Positions 17,501-28,930 of a stretch of DNA of 64,000 nucleotides are shown here, piece by piece. This stretch comes from Deroplatys truncata (taxonomy: Eukaryota; Arthropoda; Insecta; Mantodea; Mantidae). The translations under genes were made by a program, and so were the position numbers. Position 1 is the stretch's first letter, and each line of letters begins with the position of its first letter. The stretch spans positions 214,807,290 to 214,871,289 of the forward strand of contig CM060990.1 of NCBI GenBank assembly GCA_030765065.1. Direction: 5' to 3'. Under the pieces are notes generated by a model that saw nothing but the letters and a program-made list of their open reading frames with translations, did not search any database and was not told the DNA's origin.

Positions 17501-18224
17501 CACGAAGCTGGAATACAATCTCCAATCGGCTTTTCTGAATATCCAGGTAGGTACTCTGGAATGCTGGACGTGGTGAGATAGAACAGAAACGACGCAGGGG
17601 TAATGGTCGCTGGAGTAGGTGTCAGCGACGACGTTCCACTGCGGACGACGAGCAAGCTGGTGTGAGCAAACGGCTAGGTCCAGGTGAGAGAATGTACCAG
17701 AACAATCAGAAATAAAAGTAGGTTTTACCGGTATTGAGGATGGAGAGATTGAATTGGTAAAAAGGTCGAAAAGAACTGTTCCCCTCGCGTAAGCCCTTGG
17801 CGAACCCTACAGGGGGTGATGGGCATTAAAATCTCCCAACAAAAGAAATGGTGTTGGGAGAGCGGACAGGAGATCTCGAATGTCCGCGGGAGCAGGGGGG
17901 ACGATGGAGGTGAATACACAGAGGAAACAGAAAAGAAAAAACCGGGTAACTGCGGTCTAATGGCAACAGCTCGCAAGTCGGACGTTGAAAATGAACGTCG
18001 TTACGCACTAACAACATGACACCTCCATGAGCAGGAGTACCCTCATCCAGTTCAAGATCGTAGCGAACCGGAGTATATCCTCGGAGATCAAAAGGATCGT
18101 GACGGCGAAGCTTAGTCTCCTGCAAACACACGACCATAGGCGAATGGGAACGCAATAAAAGTTGCAGTTCCGCCCTATGCCATCGTAAACCACGTACATT
18201 CCAGGTCAGGATAGCCATTAACAA
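14562..18224 (-). pseudogene. LINE ORF2: endonuclease, reverse transcriptase, RNase H (broken)
   Basis: It starts 13 nt after the ORF1 stop with an APE-type endonuclease (TWNVRGL, then LQETK). Reverse transcriptase pieces follow: APGPDGI near 16890, KPGKDRQLPSSYRRISLTS near 16740, and the catalytic block altered to FVDD near 16235 (normally YADD-like). RNase H lies at about 15350-15000 (IYADGSKTD, then WIPGHVGS near 15060). A terminal C-x2-C...H...C zinc motif (CAQCDAPLMVRHILAEC) lies near 14700. Several frameshifts split it into frames of 60-360 residues, and a stop interrupts the zinc region near 14720. About 1,220 codons overall, a normal length for this family. Confidence 0.88.
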
Positions 18225-18239
18225 AAAGGGATAAACTGT

Positions 18240-19527
18240 CTACTTAAAAGGGCGGCTTGAAGTTACCTTTTGTTTAACCTTTGGGCTTGGGCCTTTGGTA
18301 TGGAGTTGGTCAGCCTCCATAGCCTCCTCGAAGGGCGGGCCCACGCGCTCAGAGCCAGAAACCGATTCAAGCGCCGAGAATCGGCTTTCGGTTGCGATGG
18401 GTGAGGGGTGCCGCTGATCGCGGCTTGTCCCAGGAGCTTCCTGGGACTGCGACCTCCGAGGAGGAGAAGGTGAACCTTTCTTACCGCGCGCACGCTGAGG
18501 GTCCTTCAGAAAATCTTCCCTTCCAGGTTTCTGCTGTGGTTTCTTTCCAGCGGCTTGCGACTTCAGGTCCTTGGGACCAGCTTTAGATGGCTTGCTAACT
18601 ATAGCAGAAATAAACGGCCGGAAGTTAGTGGCGGTTAATGCAGTCATGGTCCAGATCTGAGTTTCGGCATCTACTCGTGGTACTGGCGAGGCAACAACCG
18701 AACTAAATGTGCCAGATCGCAGGAGCAAAGGTTGGCGCGCATGGTAACGCCTCCGGGCTTCGGCGAAGGAGAGTTTCTGCTATACCCGGATCTCCTGGAT
18801 CGCCTTCTCGTCCAAGTACGACGGACAGTCCGCAAACGACGCAGAATGAGACCCTTTGCAGTTAACGCAGACGGGGGCTGTAAAACAGGTATCTTAGTGT
18901 GACGACTGGCTACATCAGGCACAGATGGTAACGTCACTCTTACAGGCGGCTTGCGTATGCCCAAAACGTTGGCATTTAAAACAACGCAGATGTCTAGGAA
19001 TATAATCCCTCACCGCAATGCGTTCGTACCCTGCTGAAATGTTTGTGGTCAGATCGACGCCATCAAATGTTATAAACAGGGTACAAGTGGGTACCAATAC
19101 TCCGTCGCGTTTGGCCTTGCATCCGATGCACTGCTGTCACTTTTTGATCTGATAGATATTTGACTAGGTCCTCGTCCGATATACCGTCGAGGCTATGGGT
19201 GATAACGACGCCTCGACAGGAATTCTAGGTGCGGTGCTTCTCAACACGGATGGGATAACCGTGGAGAAGCGTAGCGCTCAACAAGGTCTTTGTTTGTTGA
19301 TCGAACTTGCTGTGTGCTAATAATGACCCGTTTCGAAGGCGAGTGCAGGACTGAACCGCACCAGCAATAGCATCAATGCCTTTTTGAATGATTAAAGGGT
19401 TCACCTTCTCTAACCTTTGCCCTTCTTCGGTTCGTGAAATGACCAAGTAACAACCAGTTGTCGGTGGTGTCACTGCTGTTACATAAACTTTTCGGCTTGT
19501 TGGTATTAACGGAAAAGGGTGCTCCAT
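18240..19527 (-). pseudogene. LINE ORF1: CCHC zinc-knuckle RNA-binding protein (broken)
   Basis: The N-terminal frame (to about 19225) resembles the I-element ORF1 domain, ending at one in-frame stop after KHRT. Downstream the frame contains a CCHC knuckle CFKCQRFGHTQAAC near 18970, followed by a basic, proline- and serine-rich tail ending at 18240. Related proteins coat LINE RNA. The start is taken at the ATG at 19527 because homology begins there. Frameshifts near 19130 and 18880 separate the pieces. ORF2 begins 13 nt beyond the stop. Confidence 0.8.
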
Positions 19528-20151
19528 AGCGAAATAAATCCTCCACCATTGCAACCGTCTCCGTCCTCGGGCTCTGACTTCCCGGGCGTTACCCCGGCTT
19601 GGGTGAGTGGCCTATCTATACCGATCTCACCCCAGGGTCACACCTCCCAGAACATAGACAGAGGGACCCAATCGCCGTCAGAAGTCAGCAGCTCATGCAA
19701 TGCCCCCCGCGGGAGTGCAGTTGAACAGCGGATTCGAACACAAACCCTAAATGACGACCCCGGGTGGTGGGGATGACGCCATTACCCACTCACCCAGCCC
19801 GGCATCTCGTACGCGGGTATCCGTCAGGCTGTGTCCATGGAGGATTAAAAGAAAAGCTTAAAAGGAACTAAAAGTGTGTGGGCGTTTCGCACTCAAGGTA
19901 TGCCGGCGAAGAAGGAAAAGAGATGTGTAAATGAATGGACGTGGTGCGAAATGTGCATAAATAGAAGAGAGAATAAAGAAACGATGGCGAGAGCGTCATG
20001 GAATGAAATGCTCAGAACGCACGAGAGCCTACCTTGAGTTCCCCAGTCACGAGAACGAACACACCTCGACCGGACGGGGATGAAGCGATGAAGATGGCGA
20101 TGACTGGCTCGGGAATCCCCGGGTACGCCAAAACCCGTACTCACATAAACT

Positions 20152-20335
20152 CCTTGGTATAAAGCATATGAGTAACGAACCCTGGTATCGAACCTAGATG
20201 TGATGTGTGCGATATTCGCAGTAACGAACCTCTTGGTATAAAGCATATGAGTAACGAGCCCTGGTGTCGAACCCAGGATGAGCGATATTCGCAGTAACGA
20301 ACCCCTTGGTATAAAGTATATGAGTGATATGAATG
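20152..20335 (+). repeat. Left ~80-bp subterminal array (inner continuation)
   Basis: Three further GGTATAAAGCATATGAG units directly after the LINE, continuing the array of 13970-14252. An additional pair of units lies at 21310-21440. Confidence 0.85.
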
Positions 20336-20409
20336 ATGTTCCAGGTGCAGTAAAAAAACCTCAACGCTTGTATGAATGATTCCAAACGAAAATGAAACAG
20401 CATTCGAGG

Positions 20410-20995
20410 TGGCTACATATCACTCGAACCGAAGACTGGTGTAAATCATGCAAGTCTGACTATGGAAATTTATAGAATAGCGATTAGCGCTCTGTTCATG
20501 AAAAACAAACGTCAGAGTTTCGCTCTGGTAATGTACTGAACAAACAATCTCACTTAGTGAAGTGACAATATCTGTGGACAGAGTCGATATGTAGGTCACC
20601 ACTTAGCATGTAAATGGCGCTCTAGATACGGAGAGTGCTAACTAATGTATGAACACAAGACTGACATTGCTTAGACGTAATAACAATAACAAATATAACG
20701 AGAGACAGTGTAACTCTTACGAATGTAGGTCACCGGCGTCCAATGTGAATACATTATACACTCTCGAGGGAAAAATGGCTATTAGTGCTCTATTCATGAA
20801 AAAAACCGTCAGACGTTCGCTCTGGTAATGTAATGAACAAACAATCTCACTTAGCGAAGTGACAATATCTGTGGACAGAGCCGATATGTAGGTCATCACT
20901 TAGCATGGAAATAGCGCTCTAGATACGGAGAGTGCAAACTAATGTATGAACACGAGACTGAAATTGCTTAGACGTAATAACAATAATTAAACGCT
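20410..20995 (+). repeat. Two ~297-bp direct repeats, left arm
   Basis: Blocks at about 20420-20697 and 20717-20994 share AGGTCACCACTTAGCATG, the GCGCTCTAGATACGGAGAGTGC segment and CTTAGACGTAATAACAATAA. The inverse pair is at 31855-32405. Frames are conserved only because the DNA repeats; no domain is seen. Confidence 0.8.
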
Positions 20996-21439
20996 ACTCT
21001 TCGATCGATGAATACGATTAAGTATTTTTTGATTAATGTAAATAAGTATACATGAATTGCCACGCGCGCCTGGTTGCCATAATATATGTGTGTGAGGGTG
21101 TTAAGACGATTATTACGCGTGTATAATTATTACAACTAATAACACATGTGGAAATGCCGAGAGAGAAACTCTTAAGATCGCCCTCCGACCTCCCTCCTAA
21201 ATCATTGGTCGCGTGGTATTGTGAATACCGAAGATCTTTCCTCCCTAAATCATTGGTCGCGTGCTTTAAACCGATAAGGGGGGCTATAAAAGAATGATTG
21301 AACGAGTAACGAGCTCTCTTGGTATAAAGCATATGAGTAACGAACCAGGATATCGAACCCAGGAGTGATATGAGCGATATTCGCAGTAACGAGCCCCCTT
21401 GGTATAAAGCATATGAGTAACGAACCCTGATATCGAACA

Positions 21440-21830
21440 TACATTCATACTTCGTACACACATGCATACGTACACACATACACATAAATACATCATACAT
21501 ACATATATCATACATACATACACACATACATACGTACATACATACATACACATATACACACATACATACATACGTACATACATACATCACACATACATAC
21601 ATATGTCATGCATACATACACATATACATACACACATGCATACATCATACATACATACGTAAATATTGCATACATACACACATACATACATATATACATG
21701 CATACATGATACATACATACACACATGCATACACACATACATATATCATACATACATACATCATACATACATACACATACAGACATACATATATACACAC
21801 ATCATACATGCATGCATACATGCGGGAGCA
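21440..21830 (+). repeat. (ACAT)n / (CATA)n microsatellite, left arm
   Basis: About 390 bp of ACAT/CATAC repeats with interruptions. Mirrored by a TATG-type tract at 30980-31395 of similar length. Open frames here are artefacts of the repeat. Confidence 0.95.
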
Positions 21831-24800
21831 TTTGGACAATCCTATATTTGCACTAATATACATTGTTAAATGACAAGCTATTCAATAGGCTCATTGTGCT
21901 TATCAAAGGTAAAATAACCAGCAAAATGAAAAATATTCATTGTAGGAAAAAATCTAGCTTACAAATAGACAAGGAACCCATGGTTAAGGGATACAGAGGA
22001 TGGAAAAAAAATATCATCCTTCTTTAAAGTGACCGAGATGTACAAGATAATGAGGTTTGATGTATATGCTGATTAGTATGCAGTGAATGTAACACATGCA
22101 TTCACAGATATTCCTGAATATGTGTTGATTCCATCATTAAATGGAACATGTGCAAGCAAATACACTGTTTAGGTATGTCATATTCAACTCAACCATGAAC
22201 TTCCTTTGAAACATCCTCAGGATTTCAATGAGCTTGTTATAGATTGTGAGGATGTTTGCACCATATATAAAACCTAGCAAATATTAGAGCAAGTCAGTAG
22301 TGCAGAAAATTATCAGACTTTTGCACCTTTACTTCAACAAAGGACACAATTATTGTGAAACTGTTGTATTTAATTAAGGGAATTTTCTATGAAAAGAGAA
22401 TGCTAAGTGCGTAAGAAACATATAGCATCATAAAAGACAACTTTAGCAACAGTTTGCAATAAAAAAATGAACAAGTACTCTGCCACCAGATGCAGCAGAA
22501 GCTCAGAACATTGCTGTTTCTGGTTCACGTGTTTTATTAGCTGCTTGTATTCTCAATGAAAATTCAGTATACATTACTTGTAATTGTTTAGGTGCACATG
22601 AATTTAGCTCTTTACTTGTACAAAGTTAATCCTTTTCTTCCTCGGATTTGCAAGCGCTACTTCAGTATTTTGTTGCTAGTGGGTATAACTACTCCGGAAA
22701 ATATAAAGGGTCCAGCACGTAGTTTCTCTCTGGAAACACATACGTATTTTTATACTCCAGCTATGATCCGCAGCACGACAAATCCATTACAAACATTAGA
22801 AAGTAGTACTCAAATATAAACAATTCTAATTTGTTTTTTTAGAAACATAACATTCTAAACATTTTCAGAGTCCCGTGATATCAAAAGCCTCGCTTTGTAA
22901 GAAGGAGAAAAGAATGTATAGATGTCTCTCTAAAAGTAGTAGGACTTCTCTTTTAACTTCACTGCAGGTGTCAAACATAATGTTGAACAACTCTAAGCTC
23001 TCCTTATCGTGTACAGTTAATTTGCCGCCAGTAGCGAAGCGTACATTTATAACAAGGACAGCTTTCCTAACATTTTAAATTCCATAAATCACGTCTTACT
23101 TAAATACCTAACATGCAACGTATGTAATTAAAATAATTCTTAAAATATGATACTCAACTAAATACTTTGGTATTTTTAACTCAATACGATAAGATTTCTT
23201 CTCTGCAAGAATATCCATTATCATCTCTCTCAACTGAGGATCCTTTGACATCTCAGATAGTAGGATCGCGCAATGGTCGATTAAGATAAACACGGCAGTC
23301 GTTCATAGGCCATCCATTTTCGTAAAACGCTTTAACTCGCTTAAGAGCACTGATACTATAATCACTTGAAGCAGCTGTCGCAGGCAAACACGACCCCTAA
23401 TGTAGCAGCTTTGTCACTTGCTGGTAAATACCTTGTCACTCATTCTGGTGAATGAATTTCAGCCCCTAAGGAGGCAAATTAGTCTGAAGCACGCTGAACA
23501 GATTATCAGTGAGATAAAACTTAGCTAAAAAGACACAGCTAAAAACGCGAGTCCAGTAATTTAATTTGCTAACAAGACCACGGTCGCAACTGACAATGGA
23601 TCCTAATCACAATCGTCTACTGCATGTTCTACTATCCGTCCACCTAAATTCTGCGAAATGAAATTTTATTGCTGCAACTCCTCGAGAATGTATGACTGTG
23701 CAGAGGAAGTTTGAAACGCTCTTCCCGCAAGAGTTTACACCGTCAGGGTCGGTTTCACCAGCAGATGCTAAATTTTAAGTGTTCAACTGATTTAACGCTG
23801 AAGTTGATAGAAATTCTGTTTCATCGAACAATGTTAAATTTAACAACGTGCTAAAGTCGGTGTTAAGTTAACATCGCCGTACCCCTGTGTTAAGACGTTT
23901 AACAAATGTTAGAAGCTGAAAAATGGCTGTCGTGGACCAACGTGTTAATGCGAGTTTGCCACAATTAGCATTTTTGAATGGCATTCCTAGCAGAAGAGTA
24001 GTCGTAAATCATAATTAAGTTGACACCCTGCAAAAGGAATTTTTAAAGCTATATAGACTGTCCAGGGGGGTCGTGAGGACGGTTTTATGGAAAATATGAG
24101 AGGTCAAAATACTACCAACAGAAGCATGTCTGTTTCTCCTAAGCTGCAAGTCTTAATTAGATACTTAGATTTTATGCTACTAAAATTGTTCATTTACTTG
24201 ACTGGTATTAATATTGATATTTCCAATACTATCGTTTGTAGGTTTATCCGTAAGGTTTCCAAATGTAATGTCCATTGTCTTAATTAGCAGTCCCTACGGT
24301 GCAAGAGTCACTATATTGTTACATAACCAGCCTGGCACCATGAGACAACTTCCATTTTCATTAACACGTAATATATTATTCCTTTAAAACACGCTATTAA
24401 TATTCTAGAGCTTGTAAATTTAAAATCTAGGACTCAAACTGGGACTTTGTATCACCCCGTATATACAAGGAAATTAGGTGATCGTCTATTTGTTTCTATT
24501 CAAGACCACACTGCGTACAGCGTCCACAATTACCAGTTGCTGCTGTACAGTTTGCGTTTTCTTTCCCACAATTATCTCTAGTAGGTAATCTCACTGGATT
24601 TTATCGATACATCACGAGTAAATTTATCTATGCAATCCAACTATTATAAACCATTTGTTACTGTATACAATAACGTGCATTTGCCATACCGATAATAGCA
24701 ATGGCGTAATACCTTATTCCAAGTTACCGTGGCTTATAGACACAAGATAAAACCATCTGTTTATACTCTTTTCCCTGAGCAACCAAGATGCAAAAACCCC

Positions 24801-25190
24801 CAGACATGATTAAACATAGAATACTTACGATCTGAATTTATAATTGCCATGCTGTGCTGATAATAGGCTACATCACAGTCTGTAACATCTGCTCAGTTCT
24901 TTCCCAGGAAGGAAATGCGTGTAAATGGCTGTCTAACTTATCGGTTCATCGCGCCAGGTAAACACAAATTAAATTCAGGGTGATAAACTAACATCTCAAT
25001 GGATACGAACATATGAAGACGCTCTCACTTATGTCAGCTATGGATGCCAGGTTATTTAATAATTTATTTCCTACAATTTATAATGCTAGGATTGCCTAAA
25101 ATGCTGTATCCAACTGCGGTATTATCCGGTAATCGTAGGTGTGTGTGTTCGTAATAAAGTTTATATGCAGTGATTTGTGATTTTTAATTA
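21831..25190. other. Inner left arm of the giant element
   Basis: Pairs with 27479-30975. It contains the HARBI1-like relic and several short frames that recur in the right arm with a few differences (for example 22592-22819 against 29985-30212, 75 residues, four changes). No domain is recognised in those frames. Confidence 0.7.
23923..24290 (+). pseudogene. HARBI1/PIF-like transposase relic, left arm
   Basis: Two frames together resemble the N-terminal part of Harbinger nuclease (HARBI1): a KLYRLSRGVV segment, then SVSPKLQVLIRYLDF and ISNTIVCRFIRKVSK. The first frame has a stop near 24018 that the right-arm copy lacks, and a frame change near 24085. No DDE catalytic triad is retained. It probably derives from a PIF/Harbinger insertion that predates the inverted duplication. 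Confidence 0.55.
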
Positions 25191-27377
25191 ATTATGATTT
25201 AATTTAAAATTATGCCTCGGCTGCTTCAGTTATATCTGGTAGAGCAAGTATCTCTTAACAAGGGTGGTGCGGCTGTAGAATAGTTTGACACACTTTGCAC
25301 AAGTTACAGTTTAAATTCTCACTTCTTTATTAATTCTGGAATACAGTTGAATAAAATATCAAATAATAACAAATTACTGAACTATTTACTTATGGAGCTG
25401 TAAGATATTAAGCTCTATATGTGTGCTAACGAACTTCAGTTTACAGAGAATTTCTTAAGTTCTTTATTCGCGTTAAAAATTATAAAACATACAAATTTGT
25501 ATCTATGCGAATATTAAATGAAATGTATTTTTCAGTGGTAGTAATCATCTGTTCCTAACTACATTTCTTTTAATGGTCAAAATTTATCTTCTCCGCACTG
25601 CACTAATACTTCACATCTGCTCACACTGAGCTTCATCTACCGAACTGACTTGGCTTGGGTACGCTACCTCTTAGCGTCCACAGCTGAAAATTTTAAATTT
25701 AATTTTTCTCTTTTCTGATTGGCTAAACCTACTCTAGCAGAACACTGTTAGTTTGACATTGATTGGCTTGTTGCATCCATGTGTCTATTTACAAACTTTT
25801 TGACGTTACATCAGTATTTTTCCATCGACTGTTGGTAGCCTTCCTTAGCTTTCTAACCTATTGTTCTGCCATGGTTACAACTCATTGTTAGTCACCCTCT
25901 GCTTTCCACTTTATGACACTGTTTACTACAAAAAGAAAGAAAATAAAAATAAAAGAACAGCTTGCTTCTACCCTCACAGCTCTTACGTTTCTAAACTAAG
26001 ATGTACATTCACGTACTACTTTATACATTATACAATAAATATGCATAACAATATGGATGTAATATACACTTTATAGGAAGTACTGATCGCTTAGGCGGAC
26101 TATTATTTTTTTATATTGTATAATTAAATTGATAGCAGCTAAGTGATAGAAATACTGCTTCACAACTTAATATGACACTGGTGAAATTTGTACCACGAGC
26201 AATAGATGAGTCTTACACCCGAACCGTAATCATCAAGATTGCACTTGTTGCATTAATTACCTTTATAGATCACATGACATATATAAATAAAAATATTATG
26301 ATTAGATAATGTAATAAAACAAATACACTTAATTTCAAATATAAATATTGTCGTTTAAATTTAAATCGAAATCACCTGAAGAAGTCAAAACGAACAGCGG
26401 AAATGAGAGCATGCCAACCCATAAACTAAGAGAAGCTAGAAAAAACTTCTAAGGACTTCAGAAACAAATCTTAATTGTGAACAATAATAAACGATTATTT
26501 TAAATCATGTTATAAAAAACGAATTTACACCTTTAAGGTGGTGACTAGCCACTGAAGTTCATTCGTCTTCGGGGAGTATTTATAAAACAAAAGTTAAGAA
26601 ACTAATATCCCAAAATGTGGTGCCAAATCCGGTCTTTAAGAAGGGTGGTCGGGTTTTTCCCAAACAAATAATGCGATCAGATCTTGAGTTTGCTTCGCTG
26701 TGTGTGGTAGGGCATTGTCAATCATTACTGTTTAGCCATAAACCTCATATACAATTGGCGATGAATGTTTGCTGGCGTAACACATCTTGCACTCAAAAAA
26801 CGAATCAGTGATCTGGCTTCACAATCGGCGGGTCGTTTGATTGTTTTAAACACTTCGAAATGCTCTAACAACAGGAAATCGCCAAAAGACAATCATTCAC
26901 AGCTGCATCTGGCTTCCTAATGACTGAAGTGATCGCATATGCTCAAAATTGCGATTACAGCGGTAAAATATTAAAACGGTACTTACTTTAAAAACATGCC
27001 TCGCACCTAACGTATTAGTAAAACGATCCAGCATATTCTAAATATTTAGCTGTAAGAAGTGTGCGAGTAAAATGAATGATTAGTTTAAGAGGATCACTGT
27101 ATGATTACCTACTACCTTGCTATGTCTCAAGTACATTAATTCCTGGCGTATTTTCTCACGTTTCAATAGGTATTATCACTTCCCTCGTCTGAATCGTTTA
27201 TCCCTTCAAAATGATCTCAGAGCGACAATTTCCAAATCATTCTTCCCAACGAAACTTAGGCCTTACATTTAGTCTAGCTTCCCTCCACAATAGTTCAGTG
27301 ATTAATATTAGACTTTTATTTCAGCAAATCCTAAACCTCCTTACATTTACGGATAAATTTGAAGAAAAAGTTGAACT
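25191..27377. other. Spacer between the arms of the giant element
   Basis: AT-rich unique DNA without supported genes, except for the mariner relic described separately and the SINE fragment immediately to its right. Confidence 0.6.
26605..27003 (-). mobile_element. Internally deleted mariner relic
   Basis: On the minus strand the right end carries the same terminal repeat as the element at 56542 (AAAGTAAGTACCGTTTTAATA). It holds the start of the transposase (TPANIHRQL) joined to the region around the second catalytic block (PHTAKQTQDLIA) with the centre deleted. The left terminus is missing. Confidence 0.75.
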
Positions 27378-27478
27378 TTATTTATGAACCACTCCCGTCC
27401 CATTCTATATTGGGCGTGAAAGCCTGGTAATTTTGCTCAGAGACCTCTTTATAGGCTTGAGGTTCTTTTACGTGGCAT
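27376..27478 (-). mobile_element. SINE family 1, 3' fragment
   Basis: CCCATTCTATATTGGGCGTGAAAG and GGCTTGAGGTTCTTTTACGTG match the tail half of copies at 60217 and 35272. It abuts the inner end of the right arm. Confidence 0.8.
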
Positions 27479-28507
27479 AATTAAATAAAAATCACAAATC
27501 ATTACATATAAACTTTATTACGAACACACACACACACCTACGATTAAGAGATAATACCGCAATTGGATACAGCATTTTAGGAATTCCTAGCATTATAAAT
27601 TGTGGGAAATAAATTATTAAATAACCTGGCATACATAGGTGACATGAGTGAGAGCGTTTTCATATGTTCGTATTCATAGAGATGTTAGTTTATCTCCTTG
27701 AATTTAATTTGTGTTTACTTGGCGTGTTGAACCGAAAAGTTAGACAGTCATTTACATGCATTTCCTTCCTGGGAAAGAACTGAGCAGATGTTACAAACTG
27801 TGATATAGTCTATTATCAGCACAGCATGGTAACTATAAATTCAGATCGTAAGTATTCTATGTTTAATCATGTCCGGGGGTTTTTGCATCTTGGTTGCTCA
27901 GGGAAAAGAGTATAAACAGATGGTTTTATCTTGTGTCTATAAGCCACGGTAACTTGGAATAAGGTATTACACCATTGCTATTATCGTATGGCAATATACC
28001 CACTATTGGATACAGTAACAAATGGTTTATAATGGTAGGATTGCATAGATAAATTTACTCGTGATGTATCGATAAAATCCAGTGACATTACCTACTACAG
28101 ATAATTGTGTGAAAGAAAACGCAAACTGTACAGCAGCAACTGGTAACTGTGGACGCTGTAGGCAGTGTGGTCTTGAATACAAAACAAATAGACGATCACC
28201 TAATTCCCTTGTATATACGGGGTTATACAAAGTCCCAGTTTGAGTCCTAGGTTTTAAATATACAAGCTCTAGAATATTAATAGCGTGTTTTAAAGGAATA
28301 ATATATTACGTGTTAATGAAAATGGAAGTTGTCTCATTAGTGCTGGGCTTGTTAAGTAAAAATATAGTGACTCCTGCACCGTAGGGACTGCTAATTGCAA
28401 ACAATGGACATTACATCGATGGAAAAAAATTGGATGAAACACAAATTCCGTCAAGGGAGGCATTTTACAGTAGTCTGCAAGACCGGACCATAAGCGAAAA
28501 TGGGTTA

Positions 28508-28930
28508 TCAATGATTAATCAAGCAGGTCTGAAAAATACAACATTTGGAAACCTTATGGATAAACCCACAAACGATAGCTTTGGAAATATCAATATTAAT
28601 ACCAGTCAAGTAAATGAACAATTTTAGTAGCATAAAATCTAAGTATCTAATTAAGACTTGCAGCTTAGGAGAAACAGACATGCTTCTGTTGGTAGTATTT
28701 TGACCTCTCATATTTTCCATAAAACCATCCTCACGACCCCCCTGGACAGTCTATATAGCCTTAAAAATTCCTTTTGCAGGGTGTCAACTTTATTATGACG
28801 TACGACTACTCCTCTGCTAGGAATGCCGTTCAAAAATACTAATTGTGGCAAACTCGCATTAACAGATTGGACTACGGCAGCCATTTTTCAGCTTCTAACA
28901 TTTGTTAAACGTCTTAACACAGGGGTACGG
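28508..28930 (-). pseudogene. HARBI1/PIF-like transposase relic, right arm
   Basis: Mirror copy of 23923-24290 with the same SPKLQVLIRYLDF block and a HKVSK variant. The stop found near 24018 in the left copy is absent here. It carries about 115 nt near 28400-28525 not present on the left. The frame change after LWK remains, so it is still inactive. Confidence 0.55.

Larger units (their letters stand above)
14253..20151 (-). mobile_element. I-clade non-LTR retrotransposon (LINE), nearly full length
   Basis: The 5.9-kb element reads right to left: 5' region 19528-20151, ORF1 18240-19527, ORF2 14562-18224, and a 3' region ending in an ATC-type trinucleotide tail at 14253. It sits inside the 80-bp array of the giant element and is flanked by CCTTGGT at 14246-14252 and 20152-20158, a 7-bp target duplication. 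The 5' end matches a second copy starting near 63189. A CCHC gag-like ORF1 followed by endonuclease, RT and RNase H in ORF2 fits the I clade. Frameshifts and stops make it inactive. Confidence 0.9.

Noticed and set aside
21462..21869. Several long frames rich in Tyr/Cys/Val/Met or Thr/His/Ile
   Set aside because: Translations of the ACAT/TATG microsatellite, not proteins.
22592..22819. 75-residue frame conserved between the arms of the giant element
   Set aside because: Conservation follows from the inverted duplication; the nucleotide differences show no coding bias and no domain is seen.
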